Shown: positions 39,101 through 49,600 of the stretch, in pieces
Layout of the letters: every line of letters begins with the position of its first letter
Position numbering within the stretch: position 1 is the stretch's first letter
Assembly: GCA_036245805.1 (NCBI GenBank)
Contig: BTRK01000003.1
Coordinates: forward strand, 35,915,215 to 35,979,214
Source of the DNA: Pristionchus mayeri
Taxonomy: Eukaryota > Nematoda > Chromadorea > Rhabditida > Neodiplogasteridae
DNA length: 64,000 nucleotides
Reading direction: 5' to 3'
The notes under the pieces: generated by a model
What the model saw: only the letters and a program-made list of their open reading frames with translations
Databases searched by the model: none
Told to the model about the DNA's origin: nothing
Position numbers and translations under genes: made by a program

Positions 39101-39640
39101 AGGACACCATTGCATAGACCATCATCTGATCGACAGCCCACAAGCACAGCAGGATCCTGAATATCTTTATCATGGCCCACCATCCCTGCCAGAAGAGACA
39201 AATGAAGCAATACGTGGGGAATAAGAGGAAATAGAAAGTTGGTCAGAACCAAAGAACTTCGCCAACCTGCAATTGGCGTGAATGGACGACCTGAGTACAG
39301 CGAACAGTAGGAGAAGTGATGGAATAGCGCAAAACAACGAACACACAATCTGTAATGTTTTTTATGTATTCACGTAACCAATGTGCTACGGACTAGAGTT
39401 TGATACCCAGGCCTTCATCTCTTCATTTCTCACACTCATTATACGTGTCTAGTGTTAGAAATGAAAGTCGGAGTTCCGTTAATTGAACGATCGTAGTACG
39501 AACCTTTGCGTAGAAGAGTACGGGGAGACGCTCGCATAATCGTCTGAACTCGAGAAGGAAATCCATCCGGATGTATGGCATATTATTGCCTAGTATGCCC
39601 AAGTTAGCATGAAAAAAGGTGCTTAAAAAATACATTGACT
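36124..39640 (-). CDS. Seven-transmembrane chemoreceptor, SRE-like, transposon-invaded
   Basis: Minus-strand exons are 39503-about 39640, 39291-39349, 39038-39185, 38903-38992, 38780-38859, 38691-38730, 36950-37052, 36834-36908, 36724-about 36790 and 36124-36213. The motifs fall in SRE/SRA-superfamily order: FHANLGIL, then the membrane exon IKIFRILLCLWAVDQMMVYA, then LGISMERGISIRNPSKYY (the ER of TM3), and finally LNERYQ before the next membrane segment. Exons 3-6 and 8 join in clean phase, but the joints 2-3, 6-7 and 8-9 do not. The gene may therefore be decaying, or I have missed an exon. A dead mariner and a hairpin MITE fill the intron between exons 6 and 7, and a SINE lies before the last exon. 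Confidence 0.6.
36399..36661 (+). repeat. tRNA-derived SINE, full length
   Basis: The head GCGGGTGGCGCAGTGG has a pol III A box (TGGCGCAGTGG). The B box GGTTTCGATCACC lies 30 bases further on, then CCCGCC. The body ends TTGACGTGGCTGCACCTT followed by TACCTTTTACCTT units. A run of 14 C falls at about 36480. It lies in an intron of the minus-strand receptor gene. Confidence 0.75.
37113..37221. repeat. Short hairpin MITE
   Basis: It starts TAGAGTTCGAGAAACGGG and ends with the complement (CGTTTATCGAACTCTA); the arms carry CTTCATTT and AAATGAAG. It is about 109 bp. Confidence 0.7.
37403..38617 (+). mobile_element. Mariner transposon, inactive
   Basis: The TA-flanked ends begin TCAGGTTGGCCGG (left) and TTAGGTTGGCCGGAAAGTC (right, read inward). 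Transposase pieces run from FRNWIHRFEEDAFSL through the helix-turn-helix to the catalytic core. The first acidic residue is changed (TGNEKW for TGDEKW). The second region reads NDPRPKV and the third keeps SDYLFF. Frames break near 37620, 37958 and 38015. It inserted in the opposite orientation into an intron of the SRE-like receptor. Confidence 0.8.
39394..39495. repeat. Short hairpin MITE, degenerate
   Basis: It starts TAGAGTTTGATACC and holds CTTCATCTCTTCATTTCT with a diverged complement. It sits in the first intron of the SRE-like receptor. Confidence 0.5.
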
Positions 39641-39915
39641 ACAATCACTGGCACAGGAAAGGGGCGGCAAACCAACAGTTTTTCCAATTGACATTGAGAT
39701 ATTAAAAATGACGTTGATCAATTGTTCTGAGAATTTCCCTTGAGAACGCGAATTCTATTTAACCGTTGAGGAGAAATGAACTCTGCTTTAACCCACGTCT
39801 AAGCATTTTGAAAATTTCTTTTTAAATTTAACGGCTTTCCCCACTGTTTGCAAATGTCTACAAGATAACACAAATATTAAAGTCACATTCGTTGATAATT
39901 GCAATGATCTAGGAA

Positions 39916-40968
39916 ATATCACGCCTCTCACGAGAGAATCGAGCTGAATTTGCCATTCATGGGAATGGAGGAAAATCGTGAATTGAGTTCTAACCGGTTT
40001 TGGCCATCCAAAGGCTTGCCTGAGCGACTCCCGAAGTCTTATTGTGCAGACTTCATTTTGGAGCTTCCTACACCGGGTCGCAATTCGGCACCACTCACTT
40101 CAAGGGCCGATTTCTTGAAAACAGTTATAGATTGAGCGAAATTGACCTCTGAGTGACCCCGACTCATTTTTTGAGCTCTATCGATCTATCTAAACCAATT
40201 TTTCTGAATCCGTTTTTGAACAGTGGTACAGTTCAGGGCATTTTTCTCAAAAATGTAGGTGCAGAAGCAGCTCAAATTTCTTAAGTGAATGCAGCTTAGT
40301 GAGAGCTTTTAAATGAGTGGTTTGTCAACAAAATACGGGCACGCTGGTGAGAGTTTCGCCCCTTTTACGTATTTCGATAATTTGAAGGCACTCATTCGTC
40401 GCACACCGCACGTTTTTTGGGAGTGAGGGAGGAGTGAGAACAATGGGGGGAGTGAGGGACAATGGGATCATTTCACTCTGCGCTCAAAAATGCACGGTGT
40501 GGCGAGGAATGAGTGCCTTCAAATTACCGAAATACGTAAAAGGGGCGAAACTCTCACCAGCGTGCCCGTATTTTGTTGACAAACCACTCATTTGAAAGCT
40601 CTCCCTAAGCTGCATTCACTTAGAAAATTTGAGCTGCTTCTGCACCTACATTTTTAAGAAAAATGCCCTGAAGTGGACCACTGTTCAAAATCGTATTCAG
40701 AAAAATTGGTTTAGATAGATCGATAGAGCTCAAAAAATGACTCGGGGTCACTCAGAGGTCAATTTCGCTCAATCTATCACTGTTTTCAAGAAATCGGCCC
40801 TTGAAGTGAGTGATGCCGAATTGCGACCCGGTGTAGGAAGCTCCAAAATGAAGTCTGCACAATAAGACTTCGGGGGTCACTCAGGCATGCCTTTGGATGG
40901 CCAAAACCGGTTAGAACCAATTTCACCATTCCCACGTCCAGCTCGATTCTCTCATGAGAGGCGTGATA
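39916..40968. mobile_element. 1.05-kb palindromic foldback element
   Basis: The left end ATATCACGCCTCTCACGAG is mirrored at 40946-40968. Arms of about 480 bp, containing AAACGGGCACGCTGG-like and GCAGAAGCAGCTCAAATTT stretches in both orientations, surround a G-rich loop near 40430-40480. It holds no long conserved frame. Confidence 0.8.
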
Positions 40969-41375
40969 TACACACATTTCAATTCGGATAAACGACTTCC
41001 AACAATTTCCCGATTCCTTTGAGATTTTGAAGACGGGAAGTATTGAAAACATGACGCAACTCATGGATAAAGAAGCTACATACACTATTTACGTGAGGAG
41101 TGAAATGAGTCATGCTTTTCAAGAAACCATGGGATGCTTGCGCTCAATGGAGTATGAATCGTGCGATCAAAGAATCATCGGATTCAAACGCTGAATCGAA
41201 CGACATGACATCTTCTGAATATTATCTTTACGCCAGATCAAAAATATGCTAAACGAGACAATGAATCCGATTTAAACGTGAGAATCATTCAAAGCGAATA
41301 ATAAGCAATGAAAAAAGCGAGAGAACGCTGGGGGCATTGCACAATGAAATCATTGACTGCTTTTGAACAGTACTG

Positions 41376-41406
41376 GGCCTTTCTCTCTCTCTCTCTCTCT
41401 CTCTCG
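41376..41406. repeat. (TC)n microsatellite
   Basis: A run of CT dinucleotides in otherwise featureless sequence between the palindrome (ending 40968) and the SINE. Confidence 0.85.
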
Positions 41407-41620
41407 CAGTGTTCACATGACTAATGAAAATATCCACCGGCCTAAACAGAGCGCGCTTCATGCGGTTAATTGATTGTATTTCTGTTCGTTTGTACTCTCT
41501 CTCTGTGATATTTTGATCTCGTTGTTATTCACAAATACAACTTGGCATTTGGAAGAATATTAATAATGCGCGGTAAATCGTTAGAATATTATGTAGTTGT
41601 AAGAAGTGATTCTGCGAATA

Positions 41621-41900
41621 GTAAAAAAGTAAAAAGTAAAGTCGCACCGTATATCTAGGAATTTTCATCCTGCGGTGAGCCGCTGCTAGGCCAGCAACTA
41701 TGTTCTAGGCGATTCAGTCCGTAGCGCCACCTATTCTTCGGACCTATTTACCGGCGTGATCTTGTCACGACTTCCAATTCCCCTTCCCCAATGGGTAGGC
41801 GCCTTGGTTGGGCGGAGTCGGTGTCACGGCCGGGAATCGAACCCGGGAGGAATGGAATGGAATCGAACCCGGGAGGAATGGAACGGCATTCCATTCTGCG
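41621..41900 (-). repeat. tRNA-derived SINE, partly duplicated head
   Basis: Read on the minus strand, GGGTTCGATTCCCGG is a perfect B box. The block CCTCCCGGGTTCGATTCC occurs twice (41832-41880). The body shares GAATTGGAAGTCGTGAC and the TTTACTTTTTAC tail style with the SINE at 36399. No A box is left, so the 5' end is truncated. Confidence 0.6.
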
Positions 41901-42803
41901 AATACCGGGGATATATTGCGATCTGAATATCAACAATATGATAGAAAAAAACTAAAGCGACGAAAATTTCAGAAAATATTTTAGAAATACGATGTCACAT
42001 AATTCATGCATGTTGCGGACTGTCTTCAATACACTTTATCTTGGATATTACAAATATGTATTCATTTTATTACAATTATGTTTGAGAATTCATGTTTAAA
42101 AACAGTTTTCAATGTTGATGCTCTAACAGAGAACAATAAACGAGTCTTATTATATTCACGGGACTGATACAAGGAATGAAATGGATGTATGGATCGTTCT
42201 TCGCATAGAGTGCCTTCATAGGAAAAAGAGCCACATTTAGATTCGTTTCGATCATCCCAGTCCCAACGGTCCTATATAGGAGTATGTATACACCGAGGCC
42301 ACATTATCATTACTACCATTTTCATAAATATAATTGTATCATCTGCAATTCCCACACAACTAAATAGCAGTTCGGTATGACTGTTATCATATAATGTAGG
42401 TAGTGATTTAAAAATATATAAAGTTATATCCCCTACCACGTTCACACAACACGGGCACAATTTGTAAAAAAAATGTAATATTTGTTTAAGATATTTTAAC
42501 AGTTTGATCTACGACGAGTTTCGCTCTTCAGCATCATTGATCTCATAAAGAGAAAAAATAAAGCTATTTATTCACTGTTTAATCCCTCGTTGTGGTTACG
42601 ATTCCAGTGGTAATCATGATGTATATTGTTATTATCTTATTTCTTCGTTTCATTTTCACTCATTCTGCGAATTTCTCGCTTGTGAAATTGCATTGATTTC
42701 CCTGGAGCGATACTATGAAATTAACATGTGGGAACGTTTCTCAGTATCACGAGTTTAATTTCACCATATTACATACTCTTCGCATCTCGAATAGCAAGCG
42801 ACA
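41901..42803. other. Upstream of SRD-A, nothing recognised
   Basis: A+T-rich sequence. The base run before the ATG (ATCTCGAATAGCAAGCGACA) contains no clear trans-splice acceptor, unlike SRD-B and SRD-C. Confidence 0.4.
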
Positions 42804-45800
42804 ATGGGTGTCCTCCCCTCTCCGCTGCCTGGTCATGATTTACCAACGATAATTCATCACTCTATAGTCGACACATCGGCTGTAATCCTCAACTGCTTGC
42901 TTCTTCTCGCAATAATTCAGAGATCCCCTAAGAGTTTGGGGTATGACCAAGGAGCCTATTCAATAGTCGCCAGTATATTCATTTTTTTTCAATTCTAACC
43001 AGTTTTGTTAGCTAATTTTGGTTATTCGATTCCCCCCTCTTTTTTTCTCAGGTCGTACAAGGTTCTGCTCATTAGTTCGGCCATAATCGATCTGCTGAGT
43101 TCTTTTTGTATGCTACTGATGATGATCAGGTTGCTCTTTTTTGAGTGTGCATCAGTAGAATCAATTATAATCGTTTGATTTACTTACTTTCAGAGTGATC
43201 CCGGCAGGATTCTCACTATCGTATGTATATGATGGCCCATGCGCTTGCGTCTCAGGTGAACCGAGCACTAATGACAAAACACTTTTGGAAATCATGAGCG
43301 GTTCTCTTTGGAAATTTCTGAATACATTGATCGAATCATTGTATCATGTCGCAGGAATATTCTGCCACTGCATCTATACAGTGATGATATCAACTTGCTC
43401 TCAATCTGTCTTTCTAATCGCTCTATCATTCTTTTACCGTTTGTACATCCTTGGAAGGCAAGGCATTTCGAAATACTAATAGTTCATGATTATGTTTTGC
43501 TAGTTTGCCGAGGTCTGCTCCAACAAATAATGCTGTATTCGGAATCTGTCTGATTGTGTTCATTCCGAATCTAATGGTGCTGATGAGTATTTATTCAATC
43601 ACAATCTCAAAAACAATGCTTCCCATGATAACACTAATGGGTGGCATCATCATAGCTTGTTCAGACAACCTTCATGTTCACTCTCGCCGACTCGAATGAT
43701 GTCAGAGCGCTGCTACGGGAGTTGCGACCGGAATACGTTCTCGACGATTACGTAGTTGAAGGTGAGCCCATTAAAAACGACATTCTCCTTCTTGTCATAC
43801 AAACAAGAATGTATCAGGTTGGTCCATAAGTTTCTGACTATTTTCATGTTCGGACATTTTGACCTTCCCCGTCCAACGCATTCGGTCAATCAACTGATAG
43901 TTATGCAGAGTTGATGAAGGCTTGGGAATACTTTTTAAGCGATTCAATATCGGGCCAATTCGATCAGCAAGGATGACACTATTCACAGTCAAAATTTACT
44001 TCGTGCTTGATTTTCAATATTTTTCAATTTATCGTAACTCCAAGGGCAGAAGTGATTGAGACACATGCGATGGATTGTTGAGAAGCCTATTACAGGGACA
44101 TATAATTTGACACTTCGGAAGTTCTGGTCCTCTGAATCCCTGCTTAAAAATTTGGCCAAATCAAGAAACTACGCTAGTTGGAAAATGTTTGTTTTATATT
44201 TTCTGGCACTGTACTCGTACAGATCGACCTCGAGAGCTCAATAGTGGCTCATTATTTTCTACCTTCCTATCTTAGTACACAGTTGTATTTAGGAGCAGAT
44301 TCATAAATCAATAGGTAATTAGGATATTTCGGAACTGCGATGTAGAAATTGAAACATTGAAATCAGCACGTTTTGTTGTTTCTCTCTTCTCACTCGCAAT
44401 GAAGACCGAGTTGTTCACGTTTAACTGAACAAGCAACTCTTGCCCTACTACATATATGTTGGGCAGATTCAGAAGGTCTGAAATATTTGAGAAGTTGAGC
44501 TTAACCAAAAACACCGAGAAACTCTATTTTCAGCAGTTTCGATATGAAAATAATTTTCTCACGTTCAATCACCGCTATATTCAATGTAAATGTTTTACGG
44601 TACTCCACCACTACTGACGTCACTAAAACTATAGATGAATTGCAGGCAATCGAAATAGGCCAGGAGAAATTATTAAAAATTAAAAGTCAGAAACTTATGG
44701 ACCAACCTAATACAAAACTATTTGGATCAAATTCTGTGCTTCAGGCCATATTTCGATTTTCAACCCACTCACGATATTCGCTATTCTTGCAATGACAATG
44801 CCAATCGGACCAACCCTCATTATCATCTTTATAATCCGGAAAAGAGTAAGTAATCAGATCAACAACTTTTTTTATGACAATGGCACACAAAATATGATCC
44901 TTAGGTGCTAAAGCTATTGAGTGCGCATTCGGCAAAGATGAGCGGGCGAACAGCGGACATGCATAGCGCGCTGGCAAGAGTTAGCTATCTATCCAATTAT
45001 TCATTAATTAGAAGTCCCTAATTAGTAGTAATTAGTATTTTAAAATATCTTGGCGAAGAAGTATAACAGTCGCCGCAATTGTTGACTGTTGCCTGCTGTA
45101 TTTCTGCTACTTTGCCTCCCAGACGGCGTGATTTTTTTCAACAACAAAAACTCTTAAATCTCGTTACTTTGCCGGTGCTCACCCTTCAATCTCTGCTACT
45201 AGTCTTCTTCAGTGGTGCAGTAGTCAGCTATGCCCTCTGCCAGTTCGAAATCATGTGCTCGCCAGTTCAGGAGCACTTCATCATGGAGGTTCGTCTCATT
45301 TTTACCCTTGCCAGAGGCAACTGAACTGCTTGAACCATAGGGTTGCAAGAACAAGAGCGCCAATATCTTCCTCCACTAGCACCCCTTCCTCTCTATTACA
45401 CTAGAGAAAGCGATTGGGAGAGGAAGAGGAATATCCGGATCCCGATTTTGTTCCTACTTAATCGAGTTCATATCTTCAGTCGTTGTCCTTCATCGCCTTC
45501 CTTGCACCGATGATCACTATATACTGCATAACATCGTACAAACAGTGAGGGGCATACTGTTTTTATTTTTATGAAATAACACTTATTCAAGGTTCGTCAT
45601 TGGCATTGTGAGATGCAATTTTAGTATAATGAAAAGAAAGACAACGTGAGTCCGTTTTCAAAAACACCTCACAATTTGAAATTTTGTAGGGATATATCAA
45701 CTCGAGCAACGGTGTCGATCAACGATCAAATTAAGTCATTTGATATTTCAGAATGTAATATCTTGATAGTTCTCGTGATATCTCCAAAATTCCAAATATT

Positions 45801-45882
45801 CGGATATTATCATACTTTGCTTGGCAATTTGCTCCACAGATCGGCCACAATAAATATTTCAATAGTCGACATATTTGAGTAA
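42804..45882 (+). CDS. Chemoreceptor SRD-A, serpentine receptor class delta
   Basis: Exons are 42804-42940, 43052-43129, 43194-43255, 43355-43457, 43504-43576, 43665-43761, 44745-44845, 44905-44979, 45175-45288, 45480-45544, 45592-45645 and 45690-45882, giving 383 residues. Landmarks are HHSIVDTSAVILN (TM1), KVLLISSAIIDLLSS (TM2), YVYDGPCACVSG, CHCIYT, SFFYRLYILG (TM3-4 border), LRPEYVLDDYVVEG, AMTMPIGPT and VLTLQSLL. Compared with B and C it has a GC donor after exon 4 and AT in place of the homologous donor GT after exon 5 (an upstream GTGCTG could serve). The intron before exon 9 ends CCG instead of CAG. The last exon runs about 45 residues beyond its paralogs. A mariner-ended element fills intron 6. 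The gene could be functional or starting to decay. Confidence 0.7.
43813..44710. mobile_element. Mariner-derived non-autonomous element in SRD-A intron 6
   Basis: TCAGGTTGGTCCATAAGTTT at the left and TTAGGTTGGTCCATAAGTTT (right, read inward) are flanked by TA. The 898-bp interior has no transposase motif. Confidence 0.75.
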
Positions 45883-46676
45883 CATTATTCATTTGAGGTA
45901 CTTGCACAGTTGTCGCTTTGAAATCTCATAAAATGTGTATCCAATACGTAGCAAGGTGTGAGCGATTAGAATATCAATCAGATATTCGTTATATTACGCA
46001 TGAGTGGACGGTGTGATGGATGTACTGTCCTTGCACAGTTGATGTTAACCGGGAGTTTGATTATGAACATAGATACATGAATAATAAGAACGTAGTTATA
46101 AACAAGGTAGTTATGCCAGATATTCAGAAGCCAGTTGCACTATTCACTTTATCGTTCATTTTCGAACGACCTTTTACATTGATTTAGACCAAAGTTATCG
46201 ATAATGTAACTTTCGAGGTAGCACGATTTTAGGTATTTTCGAGCAGACGGCTCCATCCATCTCACAACAAAATAAACTAGTCATACTGATCCGAATTTCA
46301 TCCAGATCGGATCATGATGATTTTACAGTAGCATTGTGTTTTAGATTGATGAATTCTCACACAAGTTATATGTTATATTGTTAAAAATGTCTTTCATGTT
46401 TCGATGCCAAAACAATAAATCAAGGTGTAGGTGGACAATGAGTAATGTTCCTTGAATCTCCCGCTTCCTCTACCATGTGCGTCTTTTGTATATTCCATCT
46501 AACAATTATTCGTCTTCGATCTCCTTTCACATATGCTGACATGATATCGCTCATTCCAGGATTTACGCTGGGAAATATCTACGGGAAAATTATTCAATGT
46601 AAATTGTATCCCAGCGTGATAAATCGACACAACGAATAGTGCAACTTTCATTCTCAGTTGTCGGCACTAAGGAACT
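45883..46676. promoter_or_regulatory. Intergenic and upstream region of SRD-B
   Basis: The last 90 bases resemble the region before SRD-C: both have GGGAAAATTATT, then a pyrimidine-rich stretch and TTCAG/TTGTCGGCAC about 19 bases before the ATG. TTTCATTCTCAG at about 46646-46657 looks like a trans-splice (spliced-leader) or 5' UTR acceptor. The remainder shows nothing. Confidence 0.45.
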
Positions 46677-49600
46677 ATGTGGTTTCTGCCTTCTCCTCTG
46701 CCTGGTCACGACTTGGCAACGATCGTTCATCACTCAATTGTCGACTCTTCCGCTGTAGTTTTCAACATTTTGTTGTTGATCGCAGTGATTCTGAGATCGC
46801 CGAGCAGCTTGAGGTTTGTAAGGAAACGATTACGGGATCATGAACCAACATTTTTTGTTGTGCCCCACTGCATCATGCAAACATGGGCTGTGATGCCCCT
46901 TCTTTTCGAATCACTCCTGGCCTAGAGTATTCTATCATGTCAACATGATCCTACAGATCCTACAAAGTGCTACTAATTTATTCGGCTATAATCGATTTAC
47001 TGAGCTCATGCACAATGCTCATGCTTATGGTTAGGTGTCATCCTTTCATTGTATTTTTAAATTACTTGCTCTTTCTCAGACTGATTTCTGTAAGACACGT
47101 GCTCGCGTACGTCTACGTTGGACCGTGCTCATACATCTCAGGTAACAATCGATGTTTGTATTCTTGGAATGATAAACATTATGGAAACAATATGCATTGT
47201 TTTATTGATTTTAAGAGACCCTCCACGAGAGAACGTAACTTCTGAGAGGGGTTCACGGACGGCATTTTTGCAACCCCTCTCAATCTTTCTGCGGTGAAGT
47301 TCTCATACCGAGTGCTGATATTTGGCCCAGTTAGAGAGCTCCTGGTGCACTTTCCGAAAAATGCCCGACCGACCCCATAAAAAGTCGAAATTTTCATCCC
47401 TCGAAAAAGTAAGTTCTTTAGTGTTTTCCTGGCGTATTTTTCCATAAAAATTCGAAAAAAGTGGGTTAGGAAGCGAACCCACAACGATGAAGGGTCGAAC
47501 ATCGAAATTTTTATAATTTTTTGGACAACGTGAAAAAAATTTGTTCGGCGGTCAAAAAGTTATTGTCATTTTCGAAATCTACGTGAAAAACTACGTCTAG
47601 GATTTTAATAGCACATCCCAGATCCGGGGCCGTCGGATACTATATACTTCCGAACAAAGAGAACAATGTGATCCCTTGTCAGGAGGTATCGCCCGATATC
47701 GCGATTGAGTGATCATAGACCCGCTTTAAGGGCTAAAATTACATCGACAGTGTTCATACACACAAATGAGCCCAAGAACAAGCAGTCTAGATAGTTAGTT
47801 CTCAGAATCTTGTTCTCTGGTAGACAGATTCTGTGAAAATGCAGTTTTGACCGACTTTTGACGGTATTTTCCGATAGATCTGTAGTCAGATTAAATCGAG
47901 TTGAAGTTCAGGCATGTTTAACATTCATTACGACTGCATTATGTATGTTTTAAGGATGGGATGCAGAGAAATGGTAGTAAAAACCCGATAAAACCTGATT
48001 TTATCGAAATTTTGGAATTTTTGGGAATCTGTAAAAAAACAAATTTTCATCCAAATGGCGTTTTAATCGGCTTAAAATAGTAAATACTACTATATCTGAT
48101 CATTTCTAAGATTCATGGAGGTATATCTAAAAAAATTTGAAAACTCATTTTTTCGAAAAAATATTTTTTTCTCATATTTTACCAGAAACTTCAGAAATTG
48201 TGTATCAGGTTGGAACAAAAGTTTTGCACGATTTTCAAATTTTCGTTTCCAGCATACTCTGTCCTTTATTTTCAAAATTATTTAATTTTGTTTCATGTAT
48301 TCGTTGAGGGCTTGGATACTCTTTCTATCACACATTAGTATAACCCATACCATTTGATATTGTGGTGACATTTGAAAGTCAAAGTTACTACATTTGAGAA
48401 CTGAACTACATAATTTTGGGGTCTGCTCTCTATGGATATCGATGATAATGCAAATATCAAGGTATATTTGGATATCAAGGTATAAGTGTGATGAACAGGC
48501 ATCATAAAATAGTATGAAAATGGGGATCACCACAAATGGCATTCCAGAAACTTGGTCGTTGTTTTATCTCGCGTCAAAAGGAGCTTGGTCTGAATTAGTT
48601 GCCTTCACTGCATACCCGTAGCCGTAAGTCTATCGATCTCAAATACATTTAAACTTTAAGTACCTTCCATGGTAAGCTCACAATTATTTTCGTGTGGACA
48701 TACAATGCTTCTATTAGAAAATGCAATTTTGAATACTCAGATACTGGTATTAGAATGTCGAAATTGATGTTTCCATCAATGGCATGTTTCCAGCATAAAA
48801 GGAAGCTTAGATTTTATATGGTTAACTAAACAAGCAACTCTTACTCTATCACATATTGGCTTGGCCGAGTCAGGGGATATCTTCCTTTTGAGGAGATCGA
48901 CTCGAACAATGCACACCGAATTTCAATATTTTCGCTGTGATGACCATGATTCAAAATTTCAGAAAATATTAATTTTCTAGGAGTGGAAAAGGGTATGCTC
49001 CAGCATTTCTTTATGTTATAAAGCCCCAAGCTAGTTTATGTAAAAGCACTTAAGATCAAGCCAGCATAATTGATTGTCGAGGCAATAACAACGATCTATT
49101 GAGTAACGTTATTTCTCGAATGTTGGAATTTAACTTCTGATTCTCTCCATTTCGCATGCTCTCTCTCTTTCTCTAACCAGGTCGATGAAAAGTTCACGAA
49201 CTTTTCGACGAACTGTGTTCGAAAATCATACTTTTCTTTTGTTTTACTTACTTGTATAAACTATTTTTGCTTTTAACTTATGATTTCTTATAATGACAAC
49301 CTTCCCTTAGCTGGAATAGCTTCAGAATACAGCGTAGTGAAAGTAAACACGGTTGGAGTATTTTTTTCGAAAATGGGTCACCACTTTCCCCACCCTGTAA
49401 TGTCAAGCTATTCCATCAGAGGGAAGGTTGTTCTTATACGCAGTCATAAGTTAAGAGCAAAAATAATTGATAAAAATAAGTAAAACAAAAGAAAAGTACG
49501 AATTTCGAACGAATTAATGCCGGTTTTTAACGAACTTTTCAAGGAGCTGCGTGAAAAGTTAGAGAAAGGCGAGAGAGCACGCATTCTTGAGAGAGGGAAA

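Noticed and set aside
41832..41880. A tRNA gene with a perfect B box
   Set aside because: No acceptor stem, anticodon arm or A box can be formed; the B-box block is duplicated and followed by a SINE body.
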